A DNA stretch of 64,000 bases from Planctomycetia bacterium (GTDB lineage Bacteria; Planctomycetota; Planctomycetia; Pirellulales; Thermoguttaceae): contig JAUNMR010000007.1 in the NCBI GenBank assembly GCA_030537455.1, positions 51,859 to 115,858 on the forward strand, given 5' to 3'. Positions 26,088 through 34,023 of this stretch are shown here, piece after piece. The translations under genes were made by a program, and so were the position numbers. The notes under the pieces are model-generated. The model did no database searches, was not told where the DNA came from, and saw nothing but the letters and a program-made list of their open reading frames with translations. Within the stretch, counting starts at the first letter, position 1. Each line of letters begins with the position of its first letter.

Positions 26088-29000
26088 ATGAAAAAAGATT
26101 TTTTTAAAGACTATAGCTTTCGTATCGTCGCCGTCGTGGTCTTCCTCTTGGCATTCGTCTGGATGGGTACGAAGCAGACGATTCTGAGTAATTCCAATTC
26201 CGTGGAAGACTGGCTCCCGGCACAGTATCAGCAGACCAGAGACTACCGATGGTACCTCAAACTCTTTCCATTTGAAAGTTACGTCGTCGTAAGTTGGGAC
26301 GGTTGTGAACTCGACGACGACCGTATCGAACTGTTCGCACAAAAGCTCGTGCCGGAACAGACGATCGATAACTTCTCGCTCGTTCCGCCTTCGGCCGGTT
26401 TCAAAGCCGACCTGCAACTGGATCAAGCGCCAGACCAAGCCGCAGAAGAACTTAAAGACGCCGTCGGCTCCGCCCCCAACGCCTCCACCCAAGCGCTACT
26501 CGACGCATCCGGCGCCGACCTGCCCGAGAACGCTACTACCGAACACAACGCGCCCTCCTACTTTAAGTCCGTTATGACCGGTCCGCGTCTGGTTCGACTC
26601 CTGAGCCAGGCATACGAGAAAATCGAACGCAAGCCGCAAATCAGCTCCGGCGCCACGCGTGACGACCAGGACAACGCGGAACTTGACCAAAAAATTCGCG
26701 AAAAGCTCAAGGGCACCCTCATCGGACCCGACGGCAAAAGCACCGCGATGATTATCACCTTAAATAACGGCGCGCGTGATGGCAAGAGCCTGCAAAAAGT
26801 GCTCAATCGCATTCGTGAACTCTCCGTCGAGTCCGGTCTGCCCGACGTCTCTAAGATTCAAACCGGCTCCTTCGCCGCACAAATGGTCAAGAGCTTTAAC
26901 GAAATGGTCGATGAAATCGCGCACGGTCGTAAAGTGCGCATGGACGGCGTTATTCTCGGCGGTCCGCCCGTGGACAACGTCGCGCTCGACCAAGAAGGGG
27001 AACGCACGCTCTATCGTCTCGCGGGCGTCTGTGCCGTTATTGGCGTGGTTATCGCCTTTATCTGTCTGCGCAGTATCCGTTTAACGTTGTTCGTCTTCTG
27101 GATCGCCGCGCTTTCCGCCGGCGTAGCGCTGGCGATCGTCTCGCTCACCGGCGGCACCTGTGACTCTATTCTTCTGAGTATGCCGGCGCTCGTCTACGTA
27201 CTGGGTATGTCAGGCGCGGTTCACTTAATCAACTATTACCACGACGCCATTCGTGAACACGGTCTCAACGGCGCGACCGAACGCGCGGTTTTGCACGCCT
27301 TTACGCCCTGCTTCTTCGCACAACTCACCACCGCCCTGGGGTTGGGCTCGCTCTTTATGGGACGTCTGGTACCGATCACCAAGTTCGGCGTCTACTCCGC
27401 GGTCGGCGTGCTCTGCACACTACTACTACTCTTCCTCTATCTCCCCGCGCTCCTTTACTTTAACCCCTCCAAGAAGTTCGCTGAACTCCATGGCGGTAAA
27501 GGGCTGGAACTGGGTAAAGGACGACTGGAACGTTTCTGGGATTTCTTCGGCGGTTTGATTATTCGTCGACACAACGTCGTACTCGTTTTGTGCTTCGCTA
27601 TGATGATCTTCTTCGGTTATTACCTCCCGAAGATTAAGACTTCCGTTAAAATGATGAGCTTCTTCTCGCCCGACGCCGATATCGTGCAGAACTATACCTG
27701 GCTGGAAGACAAACTCGGTCCGCTTGTGCCCCTAGAGCTGGTCATTTGTTTCGATAACGACAAGCTTTACAACGAATCGTTCCGAACTGTCGAACGACTC
27801 GAACTGATTAACGAGCTGAGCGAAAAACTCAAGTCGACACTGTCGGAGGACGTCGGAGGAACCCTTTCTGTCGCGCTCTTTACCCCCGACCTGAGCGAAG
27901 TAACCTCCAAAGGCAGCGGCGCTTATCGCGCCGTTAGCGCTATCGTTGGCAAGACCGTCGACGATAGCCGCGAAGCGTTGCGCGATTACCTCGCCATCGA
28001 GGGCAATCCCACGCTTGAGGAACTTCTCGCCTTCCTGCAAGAGCGTTTGGATCAGGAAAACGCAAGTTATCAACAGGACGTCGAAGCCTTTCTAACGGAA
28101 GTTCATAGCGTTGACGCGCTCAATGATCTAACGCTCGAGGACCTCGATAACGTCGATGAGAACAATCTCGACGAGAACCTTGCGCCCTATTACGCGAAGT
28201 ATCAGTCCCTCATGCGTGTGGAAAGCGACGTCGAGGAACTACACGCTCAGACCGACGCGCTACGCGAACACAGCGACTACCTCAAAGAACAAAAAATCGA
28301 AGACCTTACCTCGCTATTGAGCGTCTTCCATTCCGATCGCGCGTTGCGTCGTATTTCGCAGGAACAAGCCGCGTTACTGCGAGAAGGCGCCGAACGCTGG
28401 CAACGTGAACGCGGCGTGGAAGTGTGGCGTATTAGCATTCGCGTATGGTCCCTGAAAAAGGACATCGACTACTCCGCGTTTATCGAAAACGTACAGAACG
28501 TCGTGGAGCCGACCCTCGCGGAAGCCTCGATTCGTCTGCAGACTACCCTCAAAAACGCAAACGTTAGCCAACCTGCTGAAATTGAAGAACTTATCCAGGA
28601 AGAACTGCAAAAGTCGCGTGATTTCGTTGCGCAAAGCCTGACCGAGCAGACAAAAGCAGGTCACAACGCTCAAGACGAAATGCTTCTGTTTTATAACTAC
28701 ACGCTCAAAGACCTCTCGGAGCAAGAACGCGTGGAACTGCAAAATTCCATGGGACCCGATCATACCAGCGATCTGATCTACCCGGCTGGTTTCTCAGCAA
28801 AATACACCGGTATGGTTCCGCTCGTCTATCAAACACAACATGAGCTCATCAATGGTCTTACCGCAAGTTTGGTCATGGCGTTCGTGCTCATCTTGATCGT
28901 CTTTATCTTCCTGCTACGCAGTATTCCCGCAGGCTTCATTTCGATGTTGCCGAATATATTCCCCGTCGTTGTGGTCTTTGGCTTTATGTCCTGGGCCGGC

Positions 29001-29405
29001 ATTCTCGTGGACGTCGGCACAATGATGACCGCGTCGGTCGCGCTCGGCGTGGCGGTCGACGACACTATGCACTACCTAACGTGGTTCTCCGACGGTCTCG
29101 GGCAGGGCATGACGCCCCAAGAGGCTGCGCGCAACGCCTATCGACGTTGCGCCACCGCTATGACGCAATCCTCGCTCATTGCCGGGTTAGGCCTCTTCTC
29201 CTTTGCCTTTAGTACCTTCGTGCCAACCCAACGCTTCGGGATTATGATGCTCGCCATCCTCATGACCGCAGAGTTCGGCGACCTCATCTTCCTGCCCGCG
29301 CTCTTAACCTGTAAGCCATTCGGACGATTCTTCGAACATCGCCGTATGGCGATTAAGGTCAAGCGTCAAGCGCCTGACGTAAGCGCTGAAGAACAAACCG
29401 CGTAA
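26088..29405 (+). CDS. RND/MMPL-family exporter
   Basis: A 1105-residue inner-membrane transporter with the RND double layout. Transmembrane helix 1 is at about 13-30, a first periplasmic loop runs to about 305, and five helices lie at about 308-460. After a cytoplasmic stretch, helix 7 is at about 494-515, with a second loop to about 915 and five more helices to about 1075. The second loop contains a long acidic, Leu/Glu-rich segment (about 650-790) likely to be coiled coil. Conserved pieces are GMSGAVHLINYY and ASVALGVAVDDTMHYLTWF. Relatives export lipids such as hopanoids or mycolates; the substrate here is unknown. It is preceded by a lipoprotein gene and followed by a terminator. Confidence 0.88.
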   Translation: MKKDFFKDYSFRIVAVVVFLLAFVWMGTKQTILSNSNSVEDWLPAQYQQTRDYRWYLKLFPFESYVVVSWDGCELDDDRIELFAQKLVPEQTIDNFSLVPPSAGFKADLQLDQAPDQAAEELKDAVGSAPNASTQALLDASGADLPENATTEHNAPSYFKSVMTGPRLVRLLSQAYEKIERKPQISSGATRDDQDNAELDQKIREKLKGTLIGPDGKSTAMIITLNNGARDGKSLQKVLNRIRELSVESGLPDVSKIQTGSFAAQMVKSFNEMVDEIAHGRKVRMDGVILGGPPVDNVALDQEGERTLYRLAGVCAVIGVVIAFICLRSIRLTLFVFWIAALSAGVALAIVSLTGGTCDSILLSMPALVYVLGMSGAVHLINYYHDAIREHGLNGATERAVLHAFTPCFFAQLTTALGLGSLFMGRLVPITKFGVYSAVGVLCTLLLLFLYLPALLYFNPSKKFAELHGGKGLELGKGRLERFWDFFGGLIIRRHNVVLVLCFAMMIFFGYYLPKIKTSVKMMSFFSPDADIVQNYTWLEDKLGPLVPLELVICFDNDKLYNESFRTVERLELINELSEKLKSTLSEDVGGTLSVALFTPDLSEVTSKGSGAYRAVSAIVGKTVDDSREALRDYLAIEGNPTLEELLAFLQERLDQENASYQQDVEAFLTEVHSVDALNDLTLEDLDNVDENNLDENLAPYYAKYQSLMRVESDVEELHAQTDALREHSDYLKEQKIEDLTSLLSVFHSDRALRRISQEQAALLREGAERWQRERGVEVWRISIRVWSLKKDIDYSAFIENVQNVVEPTLAEASIRLQTTLKNANVSQPAEIEELIQEELQKSRDFVAQSLTEQTKAGHNAQDEMLLFYNYTLKDLSEQERVELQNSMGPDHTSDLIYPAGFSAKYTGMVPLVYQTQHELINGLTASLVMAFVLILIVFIFLLRSIPAGFISMLPNIFPVVVVFGFMSWAGILVDVGTMMTASVALGVAVDDTMHYLTWFSDGLGQGMTPQEAARNAYRRCATAMTQSSLIAGLGLFSFAFSTFVPTQRFGIMMLAILMTAEFGDLIFLPALLTCKPFGRFFEHRRMAIKVKRQAPDVSAEEQTA

Positions 29406-29437
29406 GTTCCAAACGCGCTTAACTTCGTTCTCATATC

Positions 29438-29473
29438 AAAAAGCCGACCCGCTCCCGCGCGCGTCGGCTTTTT
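29438..29473. terminator. Bidirectional terminator between the RND exporter and bioA
   Basis: AAAAAGCCGAC (29438-29448) pairs perfectly with GTCGGCTTTTT (29463-29473), giving U-tracts in both directions between convergent genes. Confidence 0.92.
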
Positions 29474-29527
29474 GGCGTCTCAAGCGCTCTATGCGCTCGC
29501 GTAAAAAGTTTTAACGCTCCGTCATGT

Positions 29528-30727
29528 TCAGCGATTAAACCAGCCCTTCATGACGTCGATTACCTTCACAAGTTCTTCCTCCGTAATAATATAAGGCGGC
29601 ATTGCGTAAAGATAATTCAAAAACGGTCGCGCAAACACGCCGTGTTCCAAGGCGTACTGCTGATATCCCTTGAGCGTCTGGGCGTCGTAGGTCTCCAGGC
29701 AGATGCAATCTCCCAGAATGCGAATCTCCCGAATCCTCGGATCCTTAAAACACGCCAACTCGCGCTTTGCGATCGCCTCAATTCTGCGAACCTTACCCAG
29801 ATAATCCTCCCGCTCAAAGATCTCCAAAGAACGCAATGCGACCGCACACGCGAGAGGATTGCCCATAAAGGTCGGTCCGTGCATGAGCGCGTGTTCGCTG
29901 TTATCGTCATAAAAGGCGCTAAACACTCGCTCGTTCGCTATCGTCACGGCATGACCGATATACCCGCCGGTCAAAGCCTTGCCGAGCGCCACAATATCGG
30001 GCGTCACTAGATCCGACGCCAAGCGCTCGCCCACGCGCCCAAACCCCGTGGCGACCTCGTCGAAAACCAAGAGAACGCCGTAACGGTCACACAACTCGCG
30101 TGCGCGACGCAAAAAACTCACGTCATAAGTGCGAAGTCCCCCGGCACACTGCAAAAGAGGCTCGACGATCACACAGTTCAAACGCTCGTGCAAGGCGTCA
30201 AACGCTTCTTCTAACTCCTTGATTTCCGTCGAGATATGTGTGACTGTACTTTGCGAGCCTGTCCTCTTGACGATAAAGTGATAGTCCGGGTCGTCCCCGA
30301 CCTCCATCGCGCGAAAGGTGTCGCCGTGATAGGCATGACGCAATGAAAGAACGTGGTCGCGATGGGACTGACCCTGATTCCAGTAGAACTGCAACGCCAT
30401 CTTTAACGCCACTTCCACCGCCACGCTACCGCTATCGCTAAAGAAGCAGTAGTTCAAATCCCCGGGAGTCCAGCGCGCCAAACGCTCCGCGAGCGCCTCC
30501 ACTGGATCGTGCGTCAAATCGCCTAGCATTACATGGGAAAATCGTTGCGCTTGACTAACGATCGCCTCGGTCAGCTCCGGATGACGATACCCGTGGATCA
30601 TTGCCCACCACGACGCGATCGAATCGATCACAAGTCGATCGTCCAGTTGGAGATACACGCCTTTAGCGGCGTAGACGTGGTAAGGCGTGTGCGCCGTCTT
30701 CATTTGTGTGTAAGGTCGCCAGATCAT
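29528..30727 (-). CDS. bioA: Adenosylmethionine-8-amino-7-oxononanoate aminotransferase BioA
   Basis: 399 residues. A class III PLP aminotransferase making 7,8-diaminopelargonic acid from KAPA. It has WRPYTQMKTA at the start, SWWAMIHGYRHPE, the phosphate loop DSGSVAVEVALKMA, VFDEVATGFGRVG, the PLP Lys in GKALTGGYIG and HGPTFMGNPLAC. The ATG at 30727 has AAGGAAGAAG upstream and lies 44 nt after the bioD stop; the longer frame to 30880 would overlap bioD and adds no conserved sequence. Last gene of the birA-bioBDA unit. bioF and bioC/H are not in the window. Confidence 0.95.
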   Translation of the reverse strand: MIWRPYTQMKTAHTPYHVYAAKGVYLQLDDRLVIDSIASWWAMIHGYRHPELTEAIVSQAQRFSHVMLGDLTHDPVEALAERLARWTPGDLNYCFFSDSGSVAVEVALKMALQFYWNQGQSHRDHVLSLRHAYHGDTFRAMEVGDDPDYHFIVKRTGSQSTVTHISTEIKELEEAFDALHERLNCVIVEPLLQCAGGLRTYDVSFLRRARELCDRYGVLLVFDEVATGFGRVGERLASDLVTPDIVALGKALTGGYIGHAVTIANERVFSAFYDDNSEHALMHGPTFMGNPLACAVALRSLEIFEREDYLGKVRRIEAIAKRELACFKDPRIREIRILGDCICLETYDAQTLKGYQQYALEHGVFARPFLNYLYAMPPYIITEEELVKVIDVMKGWFNR

Positions 30728-30771
30728 ATCTGCTTCTTCCTTCTTCACCTGTCTGTATTGTGTATGTATAC

Positions 30772-31485
30772 TTAGCCAACGCGCGCAAAAATCGAGGTCA
30801 ATTCCGCGTGAGACAGTCCCAAATCCTCCTGCCCCTGCGCTAACGTCAAGGTTATGGGAGCTTGCGCCAGTTCGCGACATACCGTGAGATTGTCGCGACA
30901 GATCGGATCGTTGGCGTCGTAGTGATTAAGTATCAGCGCGTTAAGCCTTATACCGCGCGACCTTAGATAATGCGCCGTGAGTCCAACGTGATTAATCGCG
31001 CCCAAACCGGAATGGGATACCAAAACACAGGGTAACCCGAACTGCGAAATCATATCGACCAGAAAGAACCGCGCGCCCCCCTCTAGATTCATAGGACACA
31101 GCAGTCCGCCGGCGCCTTCCGCCACGACGTAGTCATACCGTGAGCATAACGCTTCAAAGGCGCTGCGTAACGTCGGCATATCGATCTGTATCGCGCGCAT
31201 TCTCGCGGCTAAGTGAGGCGATACCGCCGGCTCAAAATAGTACGGACATGCGCTCTGCGGAGACTGTGTCAGATTCGCGCGGGAAATAACCTCGTGCGCG
31301 TCGCTAGCCACGACCTGACCGTGCGCGTCAAACTGTACGCCGCTCATCGCGCCTTTGAAATAGCCACAATTCTCGCCAAATGCGTGCAACTCCTTTAAGA
31401 TCAAACCTGTCGCGTACGTCTTACCGACCTCCGTGTCGGTGCCGATCACAATACAGCCGTTAGTCGTTGAGTCGTTTCGGTTCAA
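30772..31485 (-). CDS. bioD: Dethiobiotin synthetase BioD
   Basis: 237 residues. The ATP-dependent carboxylase that closes the ureido ring of dethiobiotin. P-loop GTDTEVGKTYATG, AEGAGGLLCPM, and NHYDAND near the nucleotide base pocket. The usual KPxxSG after the P-loop appears as KGAMSG. The start is a TTG at 31485, supported by AAAGGAG seven bases upstream inside the end of bioB; the two genes overlap by 26 nt, which implies translational coupling. No ATG alternative preserves the P-loop strand. Confidence 0.93.
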   Translation of the reverse strand: MNRNDSTTNGCIVIGTDTEVGKTYATGLILKELHAFGENCGYFKGAMSGVQFDAHGQVVASDAHEVISRANLTQSPQSACPYYFEPAVSPHLAARMRAIQIDMPTLRSAFEALCSRYDYVVAEGAGGLLCPMNLEGGARFFLVDMISQFGLPCVLVSHSGLGAINHVGLTAHYLRSRGIRLNALILNHYDANDPICRDNLTVCRELAQAPITLTLAQGQEDLGLSHAELTSIFARVG

Positions 31486-32437
31486 AACCTAGCTCCTTTA
31501 ATATCTTTAGATCCTGTGGCGCGTTAATACCGTCGGTCGTGAGCATATGCCCGGTGATCGCGGCGTTCGCGCCGGAACAAAACGCCCCGCGACCTTGATC
31601 TGACAAAAGAAGACGTCCTCCCGCCAAACGTAAAGACGCGTCCGGTAAAATAAAACGATAGACCGCGACAATCCGCTCAACCTCCTCAGAACGCAGACGC
31701 GCCTGACTCACAAGAGGCTCCGATAGCCCTGGTATCGACGTAAAGATATTAATCGGAATACTTTTAATACCAAGCTCGCGCAATGTCAACGCCATATCGA
31801 CTCGATCCTCGAGCGTCTCGCCCAGTCCAAAGATTCCGCCGCTACATAGCGTCATCCCCGCGTTGCGCGCCGCTGTAAGAGCCGCTATTTTCTCGTCATA
31901 CGTATGACTGGTACAAATCGACGGAAAGAACCGACGTGACGTCTCCAGATTATTATGGGAACGCGTAACGCCCGAGGCGCGAAGACGCTCAAATTGCGCC
32001 TGACTCTGCAAGCCAATCGATACGCAAAGCGCAATGTCACTGCGTTTGCGTATCTCCACAAACGCCTCGCATAATACGTCGATTTCCGCGTCGGAAAGAC
32101 GCTTGCCCGAGGTCACTACGGAAAAACGCAAAGCGCCGCTACGTGCGTTCAAAAGCGCCGCCTCAATAATCGCGTCCCGACTTACCAACGGGTATTTCTC
32201 TATCTGAGTGTGACAATGAGACGACTGTGCACAAAACTTGCAATTCTCCGAGCATCTACCGCTCTTGCCATTGAGGATCGAACACAAATCGAAACCGTTG
32301 CCATTCACACGCGCGCGCAACTCCTGAGCTGCGCTTGCGAGCTCTTCCAGAGGCTCCTCATACAGTCGTAAAGCCTCCTCGCGACTTATAGCCTCGCCGC
32401 GAAGAACCTTCTCCAGCATTGTGTCAACATATGTCAT
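31460..32437 (-). CDS. bioB: Biotin synthase BioB
   Basis: 325 residues. A radical-SAM enzyme inserting sulfur into dethiobiotin. The 4Fe-4S motif is CSENCKFC (Cys-x3-Cys-x2-Cys) followed by AQSSHCHTQ. Other hallmarks are the SHNLETS-type segment RSHNNLETSRRFF, GMTLCSGGIFGLGE and the C-terminal LAGGRLLL / FCSGANAAITGHMLTTDG region. Start at ATG 32437 with a purine-rich AAGAGAGAA upstream. It lies 242 nt downstream of birA, and two inverted repeats sit in that gap. Confidence 0.96.
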   Translation of the reverse strand: MTYVDTMLEKVLRGEAISREEALRLYEEPLEELASAAQELRARVNGNGFDLCSILNGKSGRCSENCKFCAQSSHCHTQIEKYPLVSRDAIIEAALLNARSGALRFSVVTSGKRLSDAEIDVLCEAFVEIRKRSDIALCVSIGLQSQAQFERLRASGVTRSHNNLETSRRFFPSICTSHTYDEKIAALTAARNAGMTLCSGGIFGLGETLEDRVDMALTLRELGIKSIPINIFTSIPGLSEPLVSQARLRSEEVERIVAVYRFILPDASLRLAGGRLLLSDQGRGAFCSGANAAITGHMLTTDGINAPQDLKILKELGFEPKRLND

Positions 32438-32548
32438 TTAACATTCTCTCTTGCTTTTGCCAACGTCTTAGCGCGCGGGGCGAATTGCACGTCACGCAGA
32501 CGTTTGACGACCTAACGCTCAACGCAGAAGCGCCGCCAACCCCATACC

Positions 32549-32593
32549 AGGGATATGGATATCCCTATCCTCCCTATTTCTTAGTAAAATAGG
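32549..32593. repeat. Two adjacent inverted repeats in the birA-bioB gap
   Basis: The first is AGGGATAT-GG-ATATCCCT (32549-32566); the second is CCTATTT-7 nt-AAATAGG (32573-32593). Both are perfect. Neither matches the BirA operator seen upstream of birA and neither is followed by a T-run on the transcribed strand. They may be protein-binding sites, RNA hairpins setting the birA/bioB expression ratio, or a second promoter region. Confidence 0.5.
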
Positions 32594-32679
32594 TAAAACT
32601 GCACATACCGCTTTTACGCGTGGCAGTAGAAAGGAAATACACGCCTCTGCGTCTTGCGTCGTTAAGAAATTGCGCCTTA

Positions 32680-33660
32680 TCAGCCTAAACCTTTAATATT
32701 AGCCTCGCCGGCGCTGAGACTTTCCACCGTGTGATCCTTGTACTCTACCACCAGGCGGTAGTCTTGATCAATCGCCAAAGCACGTGCGCTACGCTCCTGC
32801 GTCGGAGTAACCACGGTAACCTCACGACCAAGCGTAAAGCACCGCGAGCGATAACGTTCTAAGCAGTCTGCCGACGCGTGATGGCAGTAGTCGCCGTAAA
32901 AAATATTGAGGAACTCCGCAATGAGTCGATTACGTCCGTTCAGAATCTTCTGCGGTAAAATACAGCCCGCGCGTGCGCGTAGCTCCTCGGGATAATCGCC
33001 AGGAGGTTTGTAAAGATTAATCCCTACCCCAAGAACAATATATCGATGTTCGCCATTTTCAAGACCGACAGACGCTTCCGTCAGAATACCGCAAACCTTG
33101 TGAGAGTTCACATAGACGTCGTTGACCCATTTGATTTGAGCCTGCACGTGGCTCACGCGCTCGATCGCCTCTGCAGCCGCGACCGCTGCGAGCGCGGTTA
33201 TCTTACTACCGTGACAGATTGACAACTTCTCCGGTCTTAAAAGCAGACTGAAATACGCGCCGACGCCACTGGGCGCAAAGAACGACCGTCCCCAGCGACC
33301 ACGACCGTGGGTCTGGCTATTCGCCACAAGCGTAAGACCATGAGGCGCATTGCGTTCCGCGCGTTCGCGCAAAAGAAGATTCGTCGACTCAACCTCATCA
33401 TAGACCTCAATACTCAACGCCGCGCATTCCTTCGAAAGAAAGCGATTTATACCAGACGCGCTGAGAACGTCGCTATTACACGCAAGAGAATAACCGCGAT
33501 TGGAAACCGCCGTGATTTCATAATCCGACTGACGCAACTGCTCGATTCCTTTCCAGACAGCAGAGCGCGTCAGACCAAGTTGAGCCCCAAGCTCCGCGCC
33601 AGAACAATATTCCCCCGCATGTGCCTCTAAGTAGTGAAGAATCTTTTCTTTCGTCGTCAT
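32680..33660 (-). CDS. birA: Bifunctional biotin-[acetyl-CoA-carboxylase] ligase / biotin operon repressor BirA
   Basis: 326 residues. It activates biotin as biotinyl-AMP, biotinylates acceptor proteins and represses biotin genes as a dimer. A winged helix-turn-helix fills residues 1-60 (with LGLTRSAVWKGIEQLR). The ligase domain has DEVESTNLLLRERA, SQTHGRGRWGRSFF (biotinyl-AMP binding GRGRxG), IKWVNDVYVN and KVCGILTEASV, and a C-terminal SH3-like domain. The DNA-binding domain matches the operator found 100 nt upstream, so autoregulation is likely. It is the first gene of the biotin unit on the minus strand. Confidence 0.95.
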   Translation of the reverse strand: MTTKEKILHYLEAHAGEYCSGAELGAQLGLTRSAVWKGIEQLRQSDYEITAVSNRGYSLACNSDVLSASGINRFLSKECAALSIEVYDEVESTNLLLRERAERNAPHGLTLVANSQTHGRGRWGRSFFAPSGVGAYFSLLLRPEKLSICHGSKITALAAVAAAEAIERVSHVQAQIKWVNDVYVNSHKVCGILTEASVGLENGEHRYIVLGVGINLYKPPGDYPEELRARAGCILPQKILNGRNRLIAEFLNIFYGDYCHHASADCLERYRSRCFTLGREVTVVTPTQERSARALAIDQDYRLVVEYKDHTVESLSAGEANIKGLG

Positions 33661-33739
33661 CTCTCAATCGTCGTCCTTAGTAAAAAACTGGCGAATCAAA
33701 CACAGGATAAAGAGTTACAAACAACGTGAACGTAGACTC

Positions 33740-33792
33740 ATTGTACATAGCGCATAATAATTGTCAACCTGTTTTTTATCTAAAGTTGACAA
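33740..33792 (-). promoter_or_regulatory. BirA operator overlapping the promoter of birA-bioBDA
   Basis: The plus strand reads TTGTCAACC (33761-33769), 14 nt, AGTTGACAA (33784-33792). This is a BirA box with the known 9-14-9 spacing of the TTGTNAACC/GGTTNACAA family. On the minus strand the proximal half supplies a perfect -35 TTGACA (33762-33767), followed 16 nt later by the -10 TACAAT (33740-33745). Bound holo-BirA would therefore cover the -35. The transcript start is about 72 nt upstream of the birA ATG. The 363-nt gap to rpoC also holds the rpoC terminator; nothing else is seen. Confidence 0.88.
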
Positions 33793-33918
33793 TTTAGTTA
33801 ATTCTCAGGTTATCGCCCCGGAAAGTCACAACAACGCAACCCTCCTACATTCTTGCGTAATCTGTCGACAAGGAGAGGCGCTTCCTACAGAGTCGTCGCC
33901 TTCCCCACGAAAATCGCA

Positions 33919-33957
33919 TAAAAAAAGAGCGTCGCGCAACGCTACGCAACGCTCTTT
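33919..33957 (-). terminator. Rho-independent terminator after rpoC
   Basis: AAAGAGCGT (33924-33932) pairs with ACGCTCTTT (33949-33957), with further GC pairing inside. The plus-strand A-run ending at 33926 gives the U-tract on the minus strand. It is 67 nt past the rpoC stop. Confidence 0.8.
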
Positions 33958-34023
33958 CATGAGTTAAAGGCGTCTCACGACGCCAAGGCTGATCCACGAC
34001 GTCGCGGGCTAGGTCGACTATCG

